A stretch of DNA of 43,214 nucleotides. Origin: an uncultured Clostridia bacterium. Its GTDB lineage: Bacteria; Bacillota; Clostridia; Christensenellales; UBA1242. Where the stretch lies: assembly GCA_945937975.1 (NCBI GenBank), contig CAMEUD010000002.1:1-43214 (forward strand). Direction: 5' to 3'. Position 1 is the stretch's first letter. Every line of letters starts with the position of its first letter. Below, piece after piece: positions 7,315 through 15,932 of the stretch. The position numbers and the translations under genes are program-made. The notes under the pieces are model-generated. The model was not told the DNA's origin and searched no databases. It saw nothing but the letters and a program-made list of their open reading frames with translations.

Positions 7315-7845
7315 ATGAAAATAGAAATTATTGAAAGGAATTATGATGTAGGAGTTAGACTTCGTGCATTATTTGAAAAGAAAATAGAAAAACTTGATAG
7401 ATATTTTAATGATGATGCAATCGCAAAAGTTGTATGTGCAAAAGAAGGTAAAAGATTTAAACTTGAACTTACAATTATAAACAAAGGTAATATTTATAGA
7501 AGTGAAACATATGGCGAAAATATGTATGAAAATATTGATATAGTTTTGCCAAAAATTGAAAAGCAAATTATCAAATATTCAACAAAAAATCGTGATAAAC
7601 TTAAAAAAGGTGCATTTGATTTACCAAAATATGAATTTTTGGATAAAGAACCAAAAGAGAAAGAAAAAACTATCTACAAGAAAAAATCATTTAATCTTGA
7701 TCCACTCACAATCAATGATGCAGAAGAATTTTTGGAAAACTTGGAACATGATTTCTTTGTATTCCTTAATGCTGAAACAGGCAAAGTAAACATTTTATAC
7801 AACAGAAAAGATGGTGAACTTGGACTTATTGAATGTAATGTTTAA
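7315..7845 (+). CDS. hpf: Ribosome hibernation-promoting factor, long form
   Basis: 176 aa, two domains. Residues 1-~100 form the RaiA/YfiA fold that binds the decoding centre of idle 30S subunits. Residues ~125-174 (from SFNLDPLTINDAEEFLENLEHDFFVF) are the C-terminal domain that dimerises and links 70S particles into 100S dimers. That tail makes it the long form typical of Firmicutes. The linker is lysine-rich. The start has a strong GGGAGG SD. I looked for the conserved raiA-motif RNA in the 300 bp upstream and saw nothing like it. Confidence 0.93.
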   Translation: MKIEIIERNYDVGVRLRALFEKKIEKLDRYFNDDAIAKVVCAKEGKRFKLELTIINKGNIYRSETYGENMYENIDIVLPKIEKQIIKYSTKNRDKLKKGAFDLPKYEFLDKEPKEKEKTIYKKKSFNLDPLTINDAEEFLENLEHDFFVFLNAETGKVNILYNRKDGELGLIECNV

Positions 7846-7872
7846 TTTATGTTTTAAATTTTAAAAATAGTA

Positions 7873-7901
7873 AATACTCTCTATAAAGGAGAGTATTTTT
7901 T
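7873..7901 (+). terminator. HPF terminator carrying the next gene's SD
   Basis: AATACTCTC/GAGAGTATT (7873-7881/7889-7897) with a T6 run ends the HPF transcript. The AAAGGAG in its loop and right arm is also the only SD for the ATG at 7902, about 10 nt away. Read-through RNA would hide the SD in the hairpin. Confidence 0.75.
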
Positions 7902-8402
7902 ATGCTTAAAAAATTATTTATAATCGTTTTATCATTTGCAATGTTTATGGTATCAGCATGTGGAGCTAACGAACATCATATGTGTGCAAACTTTACAAAT
8001 ATAACAAATTCAGGTTCAACTGATATTACATTTAAAGTTACCTTTGAAGAAGAAAAAAGATATTTTGATAAAGGTTTTGACATTTTAATTAAATCAAATA
8101 CAGATACCACCGAATTTGTAATTAAAAAAGAACTAGAAGATTTTGTAAAGATAACACTCAAAGAAAAAGACACTTATTATAGTTTATATAGATTAATGGC
8201 TGATGCAAAAAATGAAAAATTTGAATACACCGCATACAAAAATTCAGTGTCAAAAATTTTTATCATTAACAGCGAAAATGATTTTACTTTAACACTTAAA
8301 GTTGTTGCTGGGGAAATTTCCGAATACAAATCTTCCCTACTCAATATCTTTGATATTTCAAAATCTTTTGACCTTGATGTAAAAAAGTCCAACAAAGACT
8401 AA
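7902..8402 (+). CDS. Predicted lipoprotein of unknown function
   Basis: 166 aa. It has a short basic N-terminus (MLKKL), a hydrophobic stretch and a lipobox-like MVSAC with the lipidated cysteine at about residue 20, so it is probably exported and membrane-anchored by signal peptidase II processing. The mature part is rich in beta-prone and charged residues, with no domain I recognise. Its SD is embedded in the HPF terminator hairpin, so expression may depend on read-through from HPF or on a promoter I could not identify. The ABC ATPase downstream has its own promoter, so no firm operon link exists. Confidence 0.75.
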   Translation: MLKKLFIIVLSFAMFMVSACGANEHHMCANFTNITNSGSTDITFKVTFEEEKRYFDKGFDILIKSNTDTTEFVIKKELEDFVKITLKEKDTYYSLYRLMADAKNEKFEYTAYKNSVSKIFIINSENDFTLTLKVVAGEISEYKSSLLNIFDISKSFDLDVKKSNKD

Positions 8403-8416
8403 AATACACAAAATAC

Positions 8417-8445
8417 TTGGAAAATTGAAAAAATTGTAGTATATT
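8417..8445 (+). promoter_or_regulatory. Promoter of the ABC ATPase / argS unit
   Basis: TTGGAA (8417-8422), 17 bp, TATATT (8440-8445). Predicted start near 8452, with a short leader containing AGGTG before the ATG at 8463. Confidence 0.6.
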
Positions 8446-8462
8446 TATTTATAGGTGAAATT

Positions 8463-9104
8463 ATGATAGAAATAAAAAACTTATATCTTAAATATATACG
8501 AGAATATTATGCTCTTTATGACATAAATATAAAAATTCAAAAAGGCGAAAGTGTTGCGCTTGTTGGCAATGAAGGCAGTGGAAAAACAACACTTCTTCGT
8601 GTTCTTGCAAAACTTGAAAAATTTGATAAAGGCGAAGTTTATATAAAAGATATTTCACTAAAAAAACTTGATTTTAAGACAGATATTAGTCTTGGTTATA
8701 TTTCTTATGCCCCAGTTTTTTTGGAAAATAAAACTGTTTATGAAAATCTTAAATATGTTTTATCTTCAAGAAAAGTTAAACCTGTTGACATAGAAAACAA
8801 AATAAACACTTGTCTAATTGAGTTTGGTCTTGAAAAATATCGCAACACAAAAGCAAAAGATTTAACACTTTTTGAGAAATATGTTATTTCAATCGCAAGA
8901 CTTACCCTTCGCCCACTTGATATAGTTCTTGTTGATGATATTTTTGAGAAACTTGATGATGAACAAAAGAATTACATTGTAACACTCATCAAAAAATTAT
9001 TTATAGACAAAAAAGTTACAACTTTGGTTGCAACAAGTGATGAAGAACTTTTAAAGAAAGTTTGCAAAAGAACTATACATTTTACCAATGGTTCAATAGA
9101 CTAA
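8463..9104 (+). CDS. ABC-type ATPase subunit with degenerate catalytic motifs
   Basis: 213 aa, a single ABC nucleotide-binding domain. Walker A is intact (GNEGSGKT, 35-42). The rest is eroded. The Q-loop glutamine is absent (YISYAPVFLENKTVYEN). The LSGGQ signature is replaced by LTLFEKYVISIARL. Walker B reads IVLVDDIF, so the catalytic glutamate is aspartate (158-159). The switch histidine is missing (LVATSDEEL). It can probably bind ATP but may hydrolyse it poorly. No permease gene is adjacent; argS follows 19 bp downstream and is likely co-transcribed. A regulatory or partner-dependent ATPase is possible, and the transported substrate, if any, is unknown. Confidence 0.8.
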   Translation: MIEIKNLYLKYIREYYALYDINIKIQKGESVALVGNEGSGKTTLLRVLAKLEKFDKGEVYIKDISLKKLDFKTDISLGYISYAPVFLENKTVYENLKYVLSSRKVKPVDIENKINTCLIEFGLEKYRNTKAKDLTLFEKYVISIARLTLRPLDIVLVDDIFEKLDDEQKNYIVTLIKKLFIDKKVTTLVATSDEELLKKVCKRTIHFTNGSID

Positions 9105-9123
9105 CAAAAGATATGGAGAAATT

Positions 9124-10914
9124 ATGGACTTATTTAAAAAAGTAGACAATGACCTTTTGGTCGTTATAAAAGATTATCTAGGTTGTGCTTACACACAAAA
9201 TGAAAGATTACAAAATGCAATAAAATTTGTTATCCCCCCAATTCAAACTGGTTCGGATTATTCAACAAATGTTGCAATGGTATTTTCAAAGGCACTTGGC
9301 AAAAAACCTTTTGATATTGCAAATGAACTTTGTGAAAAAATTAAAGTGCTTGATTTTGTTCAAGAAGCAAATGCTATTAATGGATATATCAATATCACAT
9401 TCAAACCACAAATTTGGGAACACTTTTTGGCCGATATTGAGAATGAAAAAGAACATTTTGGTGATGGAGATAAAAAAGAAAAGGTTTTGCTTGAATTTAT
9501 ATCAGCAAACCCAACTGGTCCACTTCATGTTGGACACTGTCGTGGTGCAATTCTTGGACTTGCCATTGCAAAACTTATGCAAAAAGCAGGCTATGACATT
9601 ACAAAAGAATACTATATAAATGACTATGGCGTTCAAATTAGAACACTTGTAAAATCTGTTCAATTTAGATATGAACAAAACTTTGGACTTCACACAAATG
9701 AAAATATGCCAGAAGGTTGCTACCCTGGTGAATACTTGGTTGACTATGCAAAAATTTTTGCAAACAAATGTGGCGACAAATTTATCAATTTAAGTGAAGA
9801 TGAATTTTACAAAGACTTTAAAAAAGAAATCGTTTTGGCAATGATGGATGTAATTAGGGCTGACCTTAAACTTCTTGGTCTTGAATATGATTCTTTTGTT
9901 TCAGAAACAGATATTGTTGAACAAGGCAAAATTGATGAAGCAATAAACTATTTGGCAGACAAGTATAAAGAAGTAACAGATGAAAATGGAAACACCGAAA
10001 AACTTTATTATATCTACAAAGGTAAACTTGATGCTCCTGTTGGTAAAAGTGCAAACGAAGAAGAACAAGAAGAATCAAAATATTCTGGCGAAGACCAAAC
10101 TCTTTTCCGTTCTACCCTATTTGGCGATGACAAAGACAGAGTTGTAAAAAGACCAGATGGAACAACAACTTATTTTGCATCTGATATTGCATATCATAAA
10201 TATAAAGTTGACAGGGGTTACACAAAACTTATTGATATTTTTGGTGCAGACCATGGTGGTTATGTAAAAAGAATTACAAGTGCAGTTGATGCTTTAAGTG
10301 AACATAAAGCAAACTTGGAAGTTGTGCTTTGTCAAATGGTTGCGCTTGAAAAGAATGGCCAACCATTTAAGATGTCAAAAAGAAAAGGAACATTTGTACT
10401 TCTTCGTGATGTTGCAGAAACAATTAATGTTGATGAATTAAAATTGTTTATGCTTTCAAAAAGCCCAGACACCCAAATGACTTTTGACCTTGTAAAAGTA
10501 AAAGAAAAATCAAAAGAAAATCTTGTTTACTATATTCAATATGCGTACGCAAGGTCAAATTCTGTGCTTCGTAATTTTGAATCAAAGTTTGGTTACAAAT
10601 ATGAATATAATCCAGAAGATTTAAACGATTTTATGCAAGAGCCAAACAAGTTAATAAAAGAACTTGTTGTGTTTATGGCAAAATACCCACAAGTAATTTT
10701 GTCATCAGCAAAAAAGCATGCACCAAATATGATTGTTGACTACCTTAAAGATTTTGCTTCACTTTTCCATTCAATTTGGAGTGCAGACATAAAACTTGTT
10801 GATACAAACAATGAAAAACACACAAAAGCAATGATGGCATTTGTAACTTGTGTAAAAACTGTAATCAAAAATGCACTTGAAACAATATCCATAAATGCAC
10901 CAGAAAAAATGTAA
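9124..10914 (+). CDS. argS: Arginyl-tRNA synthetase
   Basis: 596 aa, class I synthetase charging tRNA-Arg. The N-terminal Add-1 domain (~1-110) is followed by the HIGH-type signature in SANPTGPLHVGHCRG (HVGH at 135-138). The KMSKS-type loop is KMSKRKG at 416-422, and the C-terminal ~130 residues form the DALR anticodon-binding domain. The length is normal. GGAGA precedes the ATG. It is probably co-transcribed with the upstream ABC ATPase and ends in its own strong terminator. Confidence 0.97.
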   Translation: MDLFKKVDNDLLVVIKDYLGCAYTQNERLQNAIKFVIPPIQTGSDYSTNVAMVFSKALGKKPFDIANELCEKIKVLDFVQEANAINGYINITFKPQIWEHFLADIENEKEHFGDGDKKEKVLLEFISANPTGPLHVGHCRGAILGLAIAKLMQKAGYDITKEYYINDYGVQIRTLVKSVQFRYEQNFGLHTNENMPEGCYPGEYLVDYAKIFANKCGDKFINLSEDEFYKDFKKEIVLAMMDVIRADLKLLGLEYDSFVSETDIVEQGKIDEAINYLADKYKEVTDENGNTEKLYYIYKGKLDAPVGKSANEEEQEESKYSGEDQTLFRSTLFGDDKDRVVKRPDGTTTYFASDIAYHKYKVDRGYTKLIDIFGADHGGYVKRITSAVDALSEHKANLEVVLCQMVALEKNGQPFKMSKRKGTFVLLRDVAETINVDELKLFMLSKSPDTQMTFDLVKVKEKSKENLVYYIQYAYARSNSVLRNFESKFGYKYEYNPEDLNDFMQEPNKLIKELVVFMAKYPQVILSSAKKHAPNMIVDYLKDFASLFHSIWSADIKLVDTNNEKHTKAMMAFVTCVKTVIKNALETISINAPEKM

Positions 10915-10916
10915 TA

Positions 10917-10946
10917 AAAAAATCTAGCGTTTGCTAGATTTTTTTT
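10917..10946 (+). terminator. argS terminator
   Basis: AATCTAGC GTTT GCTAGATT (10921-10940) followed by T6. The T run abuts the 3' CCA end of the opposite-strand tRNA-Glu. Confidence 0.9.
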
Positions 10947-11020
10947 GGTAGCCTTAACGAGAATCGAACTCGTGATTTCACCTTGAGAGGGTGACGTCTT
11001 AACCGCTTGACCATAAGGCC
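10946..11020 (-). tRNA. tRNA-Glu (anticodon CTC)
   Basis: Complete leftward cloverleaf: acceptor ggcctta/taaggct, anticodon stem tcacc/ggtga around loop ctctcaa, T loop ttcgatt, encoded CCA. Positions 34-36 read CTC, decoding GAG. In this AT-rich genome it would be a second glutamate isoacceptor beside an expected TTC tRNA elsewhere. Confidence 0.95.
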
Positions 11021-11037
11021 ATATTTTTAACGCACAT

Positions 11038-11066
11038 AGTGTACCAAATTTTTCTTAATTTTGCAA
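11038..11066 (-). promoter_or_regulatory. Promoter of tRNA-Glu
   Basis: Leftward TTGCAA (11061-11066), 17 bp, TACACT (11038-11043). Confidence 0.65.
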
Positions 11067-11097
11067 GCATTAACAAAAATGTTTTTATTTAAAGAAG

Positions 11098-11126
11098 TTG
11101 GAATTTTTTTATATTGTGTTTATAAT
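11098..11126 (+). promoter_or_regulatory. Promoter of comEC
   Basis: TTGGAA (11098-11103), 17 bp, TATAAT (11121-11126). +1 is expected near 11133, leaving a leader of about 8 nt with no SD before the ATG at 11141. Confidence 0.7.
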
Positions 11127-11140
11127 AAAAATATATACTA

Positions 11141-12631
11141 ATGAAAAAGATAAATTTTAGAATAATTTTCTTTTGTGCAATATCTTTTATGCTTGCACTT
11201 GTTTTTGCAAGATATATTTTTGATTTATCTATTCCATATATTATCTTTTTATCTTTAATAATATTTGCACTACTTTTTGTTTGTATAAAATACAAATGTT
11301 TTAAAAGATTTACTCTGCTTTTTTGTGTTTTTGTTTTTGGTATTGGTTATTATTTCTTGGGATTTTACACTTTTTCAGGAATAGACTACTCGCAAAGTGT
11401 TTTAATAGAAGCAAGAGTTGAAAGCATTACAAATTACACAAACTTTTCTACCTGCATTTTAGATGATGTAAAAATAAATGGGAACAATAAACCATTTAAA
11501 ATTACTGCAACTTTAAACAATGATGAAATTAAACAAAGCAATATAATTGTTTTTGAAAATAAAATAACCAAAGTTCAACTTTTTGATGATGATGGATTTA
11601 ACTCTTTTTATTATAAAAATGACACACCATATAAAACTACGATTAATAATGTTATTGCAATAAAAAATGGTTACAAAAAACTCAATGAAAAAATACATGA
11701 TGCTTTTAATAATTTTGTTGAAACACATTTTGATAGCGACATTGGTGGAGTTATTAAAAGTGTGATAATTGGAGATAAAAGTACACTTAACAAAGATATA
11801 AAAAATTCTTTTTCTTCAAGTGGTATTGCCCACCTACTTGCAATAAGTGGACTACATATTTCAATTATTATTCTTTGCATAAATTTTATTCTCAAGAAAT
11901 TTAGGTTAAAAGAAAAATATAACTTTATTATTTTACTTATCTTGCTCGCTTTTTATTGTTATATCTGCAATTTTTCGCCTTCGGTTGTAAGAGCAAGTTT
12001 AATGAGTTTGATTTTTATATTTTCAAATGTTGTTGGCAGAAAATATGATAAACTCACTTCATTATCTTTGTGTGCAATTTTAATTTTGCTATTTAAACCA
12101 CTATATATTTTTGATGCTGGATTTTTACTTTCATTTGGTTGTGTATATTGCATTTTTGTTATTTCTCCAAGCATTTGTAAGTTACTAGAAAAAACAAAAA
12201 TTAACAAAAAGATTTGTCAAAATTTATCTATTGTTTTTTCTGTTCAACTTGGACTTATTCCACTCACTTCTTTATTTTATTCTTCAACAAATTTACTTTC
12301 TCTTTTGTGTAATATCATATGCGTGCCACTTTTTGAATTTGCTTTTGTTCTCACCTTTGCAATTTTATTTATTTGTGTAATTTTGCCATTTATGTCATTT
12401 TTAACAAAATTAATCGAATTTTTGTATTGGTTGATAATAAATATTTCAATACTATTCAGTAATGCAACTTTTGCATTTTTAACATTGCCAAAAATGAACT
12501 CAATATTTGTTATTGGTTTTTATTCTTCGTGTTTTTATATATCTAATTTTATAAATGAAAAACATTTAGACAAATTAACTGTATGTTCAAGTCTTTTGGT
12601 TATTAGTTATGTTTGCTCTCTATTTGTATGA
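11141..12631 (+). CDS. comEC: ComEC/Rec2-type DNA-uptake channel lacking the nuclease domain
   Basis: 496 aa integral membrane protein. Two N-terminal hydrophobic segments are followed by a soluble DUF4131/OB-like segment (~75-190). The competence domain then opens with IGDKSTLNK and GIAHLLAISGLHIS (~228-241), followed by about eight membrane helices. Typical ComEC proteins run to 700-800 aa and end in a metallo-beta-lactamase-like domain; here the protein stops after the membrane domain and no such domain follows before holA. ComEC forms the inner-membrane channel for incoming single-stranded DNA. The comEC-holA-rpsT order is the usual Firmicutes arrangement. The start has no SD and a near-leaderless promoter. 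Confidence 0.88.
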   Translation: MKKINFRIIFFCAISFMLALVFARYIFDLSIPYIIFLSLIIFALLFVCIKYKCFKRFTLLFCVFVFGIGYYFLGFYTFSGIDYSQSVLIEARVESITNYTNFSTCILDDVKINGNNKPFKITATLNNDEIKQSNIIVFENKITKVQLFDDDGFNSFYYKNDTPYKTTINNVIAIKNGYKKLNEKIHDAFNNFVETHFDSDIGGVIKSVIIGDKSTLNKDIKNSFSSSGIAHLLAISGLHISIIILCINFILKKFRLKEKYNFIILLILLAFYCYICNFSPSVVRASLMSLIFIFSNVVGRKYDKLTSLSLCAILILLFKPLYIFDAGFLLSFGCVYCIFVISPSICKLLEKTKINKKICQNLSIVFSVQLGLIPLTSLFYSSTNLLSLLCNIICVPLFEFAFVLTFAILFICVILPFMSFLTKLIEFLYWLIINISILFSNATFAFLTLPKMNSIFVIGFYSSCFYISNFINEKHLDKLTVCSSLLVISYVCSLFV

Positions 12632-12648
12632 TTATATGTTAATTTTTG

Positions 12649-12677
12649 TTGTTTAAAATAAATATAAATGATAAAAT
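12649..12677 (+). promoter_or_regulatory. Promoter of holA (near-leaderless)
   Basis: TTGTTT (12649-12654), 17 bp ending in an extended TGA, TAAAAT (12672-12677). +1 is expected near 12684, two bases before the ATG. No SD is present. Confidence 0.6.
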
Positions 12678-12685
12678 AATATTGA

Positions 12686-13627
12686 ATGAATTTAAAGAGC
12701 TTGAGTAATTACGACAACTTTTATGGTTGTTTTATACTTTGTGGCGACACATATCTTACAAGTTGTGCCGTAGACTTTATTAAGCAAAAAATGAACATTA
12801 CTAATTCATTTGATATATCTATTTTTGATAGTGAAAATTTTTCAAGTAACTCAATTATTGAAAGTTGTGAACAGGTTTCATTTTTTACAACAAACAGATT
12901 GGTTATTGTAAAGAATGTTTTTCAAGTTTTGGAAAGCGATAAGAAAAAACTTTTGGAATATATACCAAAAATGAACCCAACTTGCACATTACTAATTTTA
13001 GACAATATGCAAGTGTTTGACTTTTTAAAATGTACAAAACTCAACTTTACTTTAACCGACATTGAACTTGTGCAAGAAACACAAAGACTTGCAAAAGAAA
13101 AAGGTAAATCAATTTCAAAAGAAGATGCTCTGTATCTTGCAAATCTTGTAAATAAAGATTTAAGCTCAATAAACACCGAACTTGAAAAATTATCTATGTA
13201 CACAACAAATGACACGATTTTAAAAGAAGATATTAACAGTGTTGTAACAAAAACTGATGATGTAGTTGTTTTTGAACTCACAACAGCACTTGGTAAAAAA
13301 GATGCGAATAAAACATTGAATATTCTTTTTAATTTGTTAAAGCAAGACAATCAAGCAAGCAAACTTTTGCCACTTATGTCTAACAATTTTACAAGATTAT
13401 TTACAATAAGTGTTTCAAAAAATTTAACAGATGAACTTTTGGCACAAAAACTTGGAGTAAAACCTTTTGCTGTTACAAAACTACGAAGCCAACTAAAAAA
13501 CTTTAATCCAGTCAAATTAAAAAACATAGTTTATGAATTTTGCGATGTTGACTATATGATAAAAAGTGGATTAATGCAAGCTGACACTGCCCTTATTTAT
13601 ATTGTTGAATATATTTTAAATATTTAA
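12686..13627 (+). CDS. holA: DNA polymerase III subunit delta
   Basis: 313 aa, the clamp-loader delta subunit that opens the beta sliding clamp. It has the HolA pattern: an N-terminal segment FILCGDTYLTS, then SCEQVSFFTTNRLVIVKNV, a middle DALYLANLVNKDLSSINTELEKLS, and a helical C-terminal clamp-loader collar domain. The length is slightly below the usual 330-340. Position between comEC and rpsT supports the call. There is no SD, and the -10 box of a good promoter lies 8 nt before the ATG. A strong terminator follows, so it is transcribed apart from rpsT. Confidence 0.9.
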   Translation: MNLKSLSNYDNFYGCFILCGDTYLTSCAVDFIKQKMNITNSFDISIFDSENFSSNSIIESCEQVSFFTTNRLVIVKNVFQVLESDKKKLLEYIPKMNPTCTLLILDNMQVFDFLKCTKLNFTLTDIELVQETQRLAKEKGKSISKEDALYLANLVNKDLSSINTELEKLSMYTTNDTILKEDINSVVTKTDDVVVFELTTALGKKDANKTLNILFNLLKQDNQASKLLPLMSNNFTRLFTISVSKNLTDELLAQKLGVKPFAVTKLRSQLKNFNPVKLKNIVYEFCDVDYMIKSGLMQADTALIYIVEYILNI

Positions 13628-13659
13628 AAAACTGTAAGAAATTTTCTTACAGTTTTTGT
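13626..13659. terminator. Bidirectional terminator between holA and the secreted-protein gene
   Basis: AAAAACTGTAAGAA/TTCTTACAGTTTTT (13627-13640/13644-13657) with T run. Confidence 0.9.
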
Positions 13660-14280
13660 TTACTTGTTTAAATCAACATCAAATAAGAATTTTATGTTAT
13701 TATTAAATTCAAATTTTTTGTTAAATTTAGTTAATTTGAATTTGATTTTTATATACTTGATTGAATTTACAGGAACTGTTATTGTTTCTATTGCACTTTG
13801 GTCATTTGATGTTACTCTTTCCAATCTTTCATCATCAAAACTTTCTTCGCTGTCGGCTATTTCATAAAATGTTTGAAGTCTATTTTCTGTATCAAAAGCA
13901 AAATTTGATGTGCTAATCTTTAAAGCATATTCTGCATTAAGGTTTCTAAATGAATAAACCATTTCCATTTCTTGTTCTTCATATGACAAATTTGTTTTGC
14001 CCAAGTTCCAACCATCAATCAAAACTTCTGTATCTTTGAAGGCTTGTGAATTATTTTTATCAAGTCTGTAATAATAAATATCACTATAACCACTTTGAAG
14101 TGTTGGACCAGAATATTTACCATTTATTTCAACAAATACATTTTCATTTCCACTAACAAAAGTTGTTGTGTTTGCAATACCTTTGTTGCTTGTGATAGCA
14201 GACACAACTCCAAATGTTAAGGCACACAACATTAAAACAAGCATTGTTATGGTAATCCAAAGTCTTGATTTGTTATTCAT
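13660..14280 (-). CDS. Secreted or membrane-anchored protein of unknown function
   Basis: 206 aa. A basic N-terminus and one hydrophobic segment (~7-30, ending GVVSAITSN) act as signal peptide or anchor. There is no lipobox cysteine. The remainder is an asparagine- and serine-rich, beta-prone extracellular part with no domain I can name. The length and signal loosely recall TasA/SipW-type matrix proteins, but the diagnostic repeats are absent, so I do not claim that family. The SD is a perfect AGGAGG and the gene has its own promoter. It is monocistronic and convergent with holA. Confidence 0.75.
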   Translation of the reverse strand: MNNKSRLWITITMLVLMLCALTFGVVSAITSNKGIANTTTFVSGNENVFVEINGKYSGPTLQSGYSDIYYYRLDKNNSQAFKDTEVLIDGWNLGKTNLSYEEQEMEMVYSFRNLNAEYALKISTSNFAFDTENRLQTFYEIADSEESFDDERLERVTSNDQSAIETITVPVNSIKYIKIKFKLTKFNKKFEFNNNIKFLFDVDLNK

Positions 14281-14311
14281 TTTGCCTCCTATAAACTATT
14301 TTCTAGTATAT

Positions 14312-14339
14312 AGTATAAACATTTTTAGCAAAAAATCAA
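14312..14339 (-). promoter_or_regulatory. Promoter of the secreted-protein gene
   Basis: Leftward TTGATT (14334-14339), 16 bp, TATACT (14312-14317). Confidence 0.55.
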
Positions 14340-14397
14340 ACAAATTAAGCATAATGAAATTTTAAATAAGTTATAAATTGAAAAATAAAAAAAATAG

Positions 14398-14426
14398 TTG
14401 CATAAAAAAAACTTATGTGCTAAAAT
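14398..14426 (+). promoter_or_regulatory. Promoter of rpsT
   Basis: TTGCAT (14398-14403), 17 bp with extended TG, TAAAAT (14421-14426). AAAGGAG precedes the ATG at 14464. Confidence 0.7.
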
Positions 14427-14463
14427 ATCGTAGATTTATAAAAAATACGCAAAGGAGATAAAA

Positions 14464-14727
14464 ATGCCAAATATAAAATCAGCAATAAAAAGAGTTAATG
14501 TTAACGCAAAGAAAAATGCAGAAAACAGAATGGTTAAATCTCAAATTAACACTGTAACAAGAAAATTTGAAGATGCTGTTAGCAAAAAAGATAAAGAACT
14601 TGCAACAAAATTATATTCAGAAGTTGTAAGCACACTTGACAAAGCTGTTTCAAAAAATGTTATCCACAAAAACACAGCTTCAAGACGCGCTTCAAGACTT
14701 GCAACAAAATTAGCAGGATTGAACTAA
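14464..14727 (+). CDS. rpsT: 30S ribosomal protein S20
   Basis: 87 aa, very lysine-rich, beginning MPNIKSAIKRV and ending with the conserved HKNTASRRASRLATKL block. S20 binds 16S rRNA early in 30S assembly. The size and both motifs are standard. It has a strong promoter and AAAGGAG SD, and a terminator directly after the stop. It follows comEC and holA as in most Firmicutes. Confidence 0.97.
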   Translation: MPNIKSAIKRVNVNAKKNAENRMVKSQINTVTRKFEDAVSKKDKELATKLYSEVVSTLDKAVSKNVIHKNTASRRASRLATKLAGLN

Positions 14728-14732
14728 TAATT

Positions 14733-14762
14733 AAAGAAAGGTTTTTGACCTTTCTTTTTTTA
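14733..14762. terminator. Bidirectional terminator between rpsT and the glycosyltransferase
   Basis: AAGAAAGGT/ACCTTTCTT (14734-14742/14748-14756) with a T7 run. Confidence 0.9.
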
Positions 14763-14764
14763 TT

Positions 14765-15823
14765 CTATTTCATAAAATTTTCTAATAGTTTTTTATTTAA
14801 CAAAAATTCTTTTGTTTGTTTTATTTCGCCTGCTTTTTCATTATAATAATTTGACTTTTGATAATCTTTTAAGTAAAAATACGAACAACAAAGTCCCATA
14901 TATGGATAATAATTGTAATAAACTTGTTCCACAAACCCACCTTTATCTATAACATCTTTTGCAAATGTTGCCTGTTTATACCAATACACACTTTGTTCAT
15001 ACATTTGATTTGAATAAAAATAATCTGCAATTTTGCAACATATGTTTGCTCGTGGTGTATCATATTTGAATGTTTGAAATAAATACATTAACGACTTCTC
15101 TTTGTCGCCCAAATTTTGATAACATTGAGATAAAATATTTAAACTTTCAATTCTATTTTCAGTCCAAACATTTGGCATTTTTTGAAGTTTTTGCAAGTTT
15201 GTTACACATTGTTTATATTTTTTATGGTCAAAAAGTTCTCTTGAATAATAATATTGTTCTCTTGCATTAAGAGTTCTTTCTTTTTTTATTTTGTTATAAA
15301 TTCTTAAATTTCTATTAGTATCTCCACTTTTTACTTTTTTATGATTTATTGCAACATCAAGTCTTTCAATTTTTCCAAATGGGGTAATACATTCATGAAC
15401 TGCTCCAACAAATTTACACCTATTATCATTTTTTAATATTCTTTCCCTATAAAATGAAAATGTTGGCTTTTCATTGTCAAATGCAACATTATACTTTAAC
15501 ATATAGCAATCTTTCGTTAAATTTGGTTTTAGTTTTATCAAAAACTTTTGTGTTTCTTCTGGCACAACATCATCAGCATCAAGCCACATAATATACTCAT
15601 ATGATGCTTTGCTTATTGCATAATTTCGTGCTTTTGAAAAATCATCGCACCAAACAAAATCATAAATTTTGTCTGTAAATTTTTTAACAACTTGTTTTGT
15701 TTTATCTATTGAGCCAGTATCCACAACAATTATTTCATCAACAAAATTTTTTACACTATTTAAACATCTTTCAATCACATCTTCTTCATTTTTGACAATC
15801 ATACATAAACTAATTTTTGACAT
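14765..15823 (-). CDS. Family 2 glycosyltransferase with C-terminal TPR-like repeats
   Basis: 352 aa. The N-terminal ~220 residues are a GT-A fold: the start SLCMIVKNEEDVIERCLNS, the nucleotide-sugar block EIIVVDTGSIDKT, and the metal-binding LDADD. The C-terminal part contains TPR-like helical repeats (LNILSQCYQNLGDKEKSLMYLF and following). This architecture resembles SunS-like cytoplasmic glycosyltransferases that modify peptides or proteins, but no precursor peptide gene is adjacent. The donor sugar is unknown; an rmlA homologue 2 kb away is a possible but unproven supplier. No SD precedes the ATG and its promoter is unclear. Confidence 0.85.
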   Translation of the reverse strand: MSKISLCMIVKNEEDVIERCLNSVKNFVDEIIVVDTGSIDKTKQVVKKFTDKIYDFVWCDDFSKARNYAISKASYEYIMWLDADDVVPEETQKFLIKLKPNLTKDCYMLKYNVAFDNEKPTFSFYRERILKNDNRCKFVGAVHECITPFGKIERLDVAINHKKVKSGDTNRNLRIYNKIKKERTLNAREQYYYSRELFDHKKYKQCVTNLQKLQKMPNVWTENRIESLNILSQCYQNLGDKEKSLMYLFQTFKYDTPRANICCKIADYFYSNQMYEQSVYWYKQATFAKDVIDKGGFVEQVYYNYYPYMGLCCSYFYLKDYQKSNYYNEKAGEIKQTKEFLLNKKLLENFMK

Positions 15824-15868
15824 ACTTGTTTTTATGATTTTGCAAAGACTTTTGACACTAGTATATAA

Positions 15869-15897
15869 TTGACAAAAATATAAAAAAGTTATAAACT
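15869..15897 (+). promoter_or_regulatory. Promoter of hisS
   Basis: TTGACA (15869-15874), 17 bp, TAAACT (15892-15897). The leader is about 30 nt with TGGAGAG before the ATG. It is too short for a T-box. Confidence 0.6.
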
Positions 15898-15932
15898 TAT
15901 GCTAGTTTTATTACCTAATTGGAGAGCAAAAA

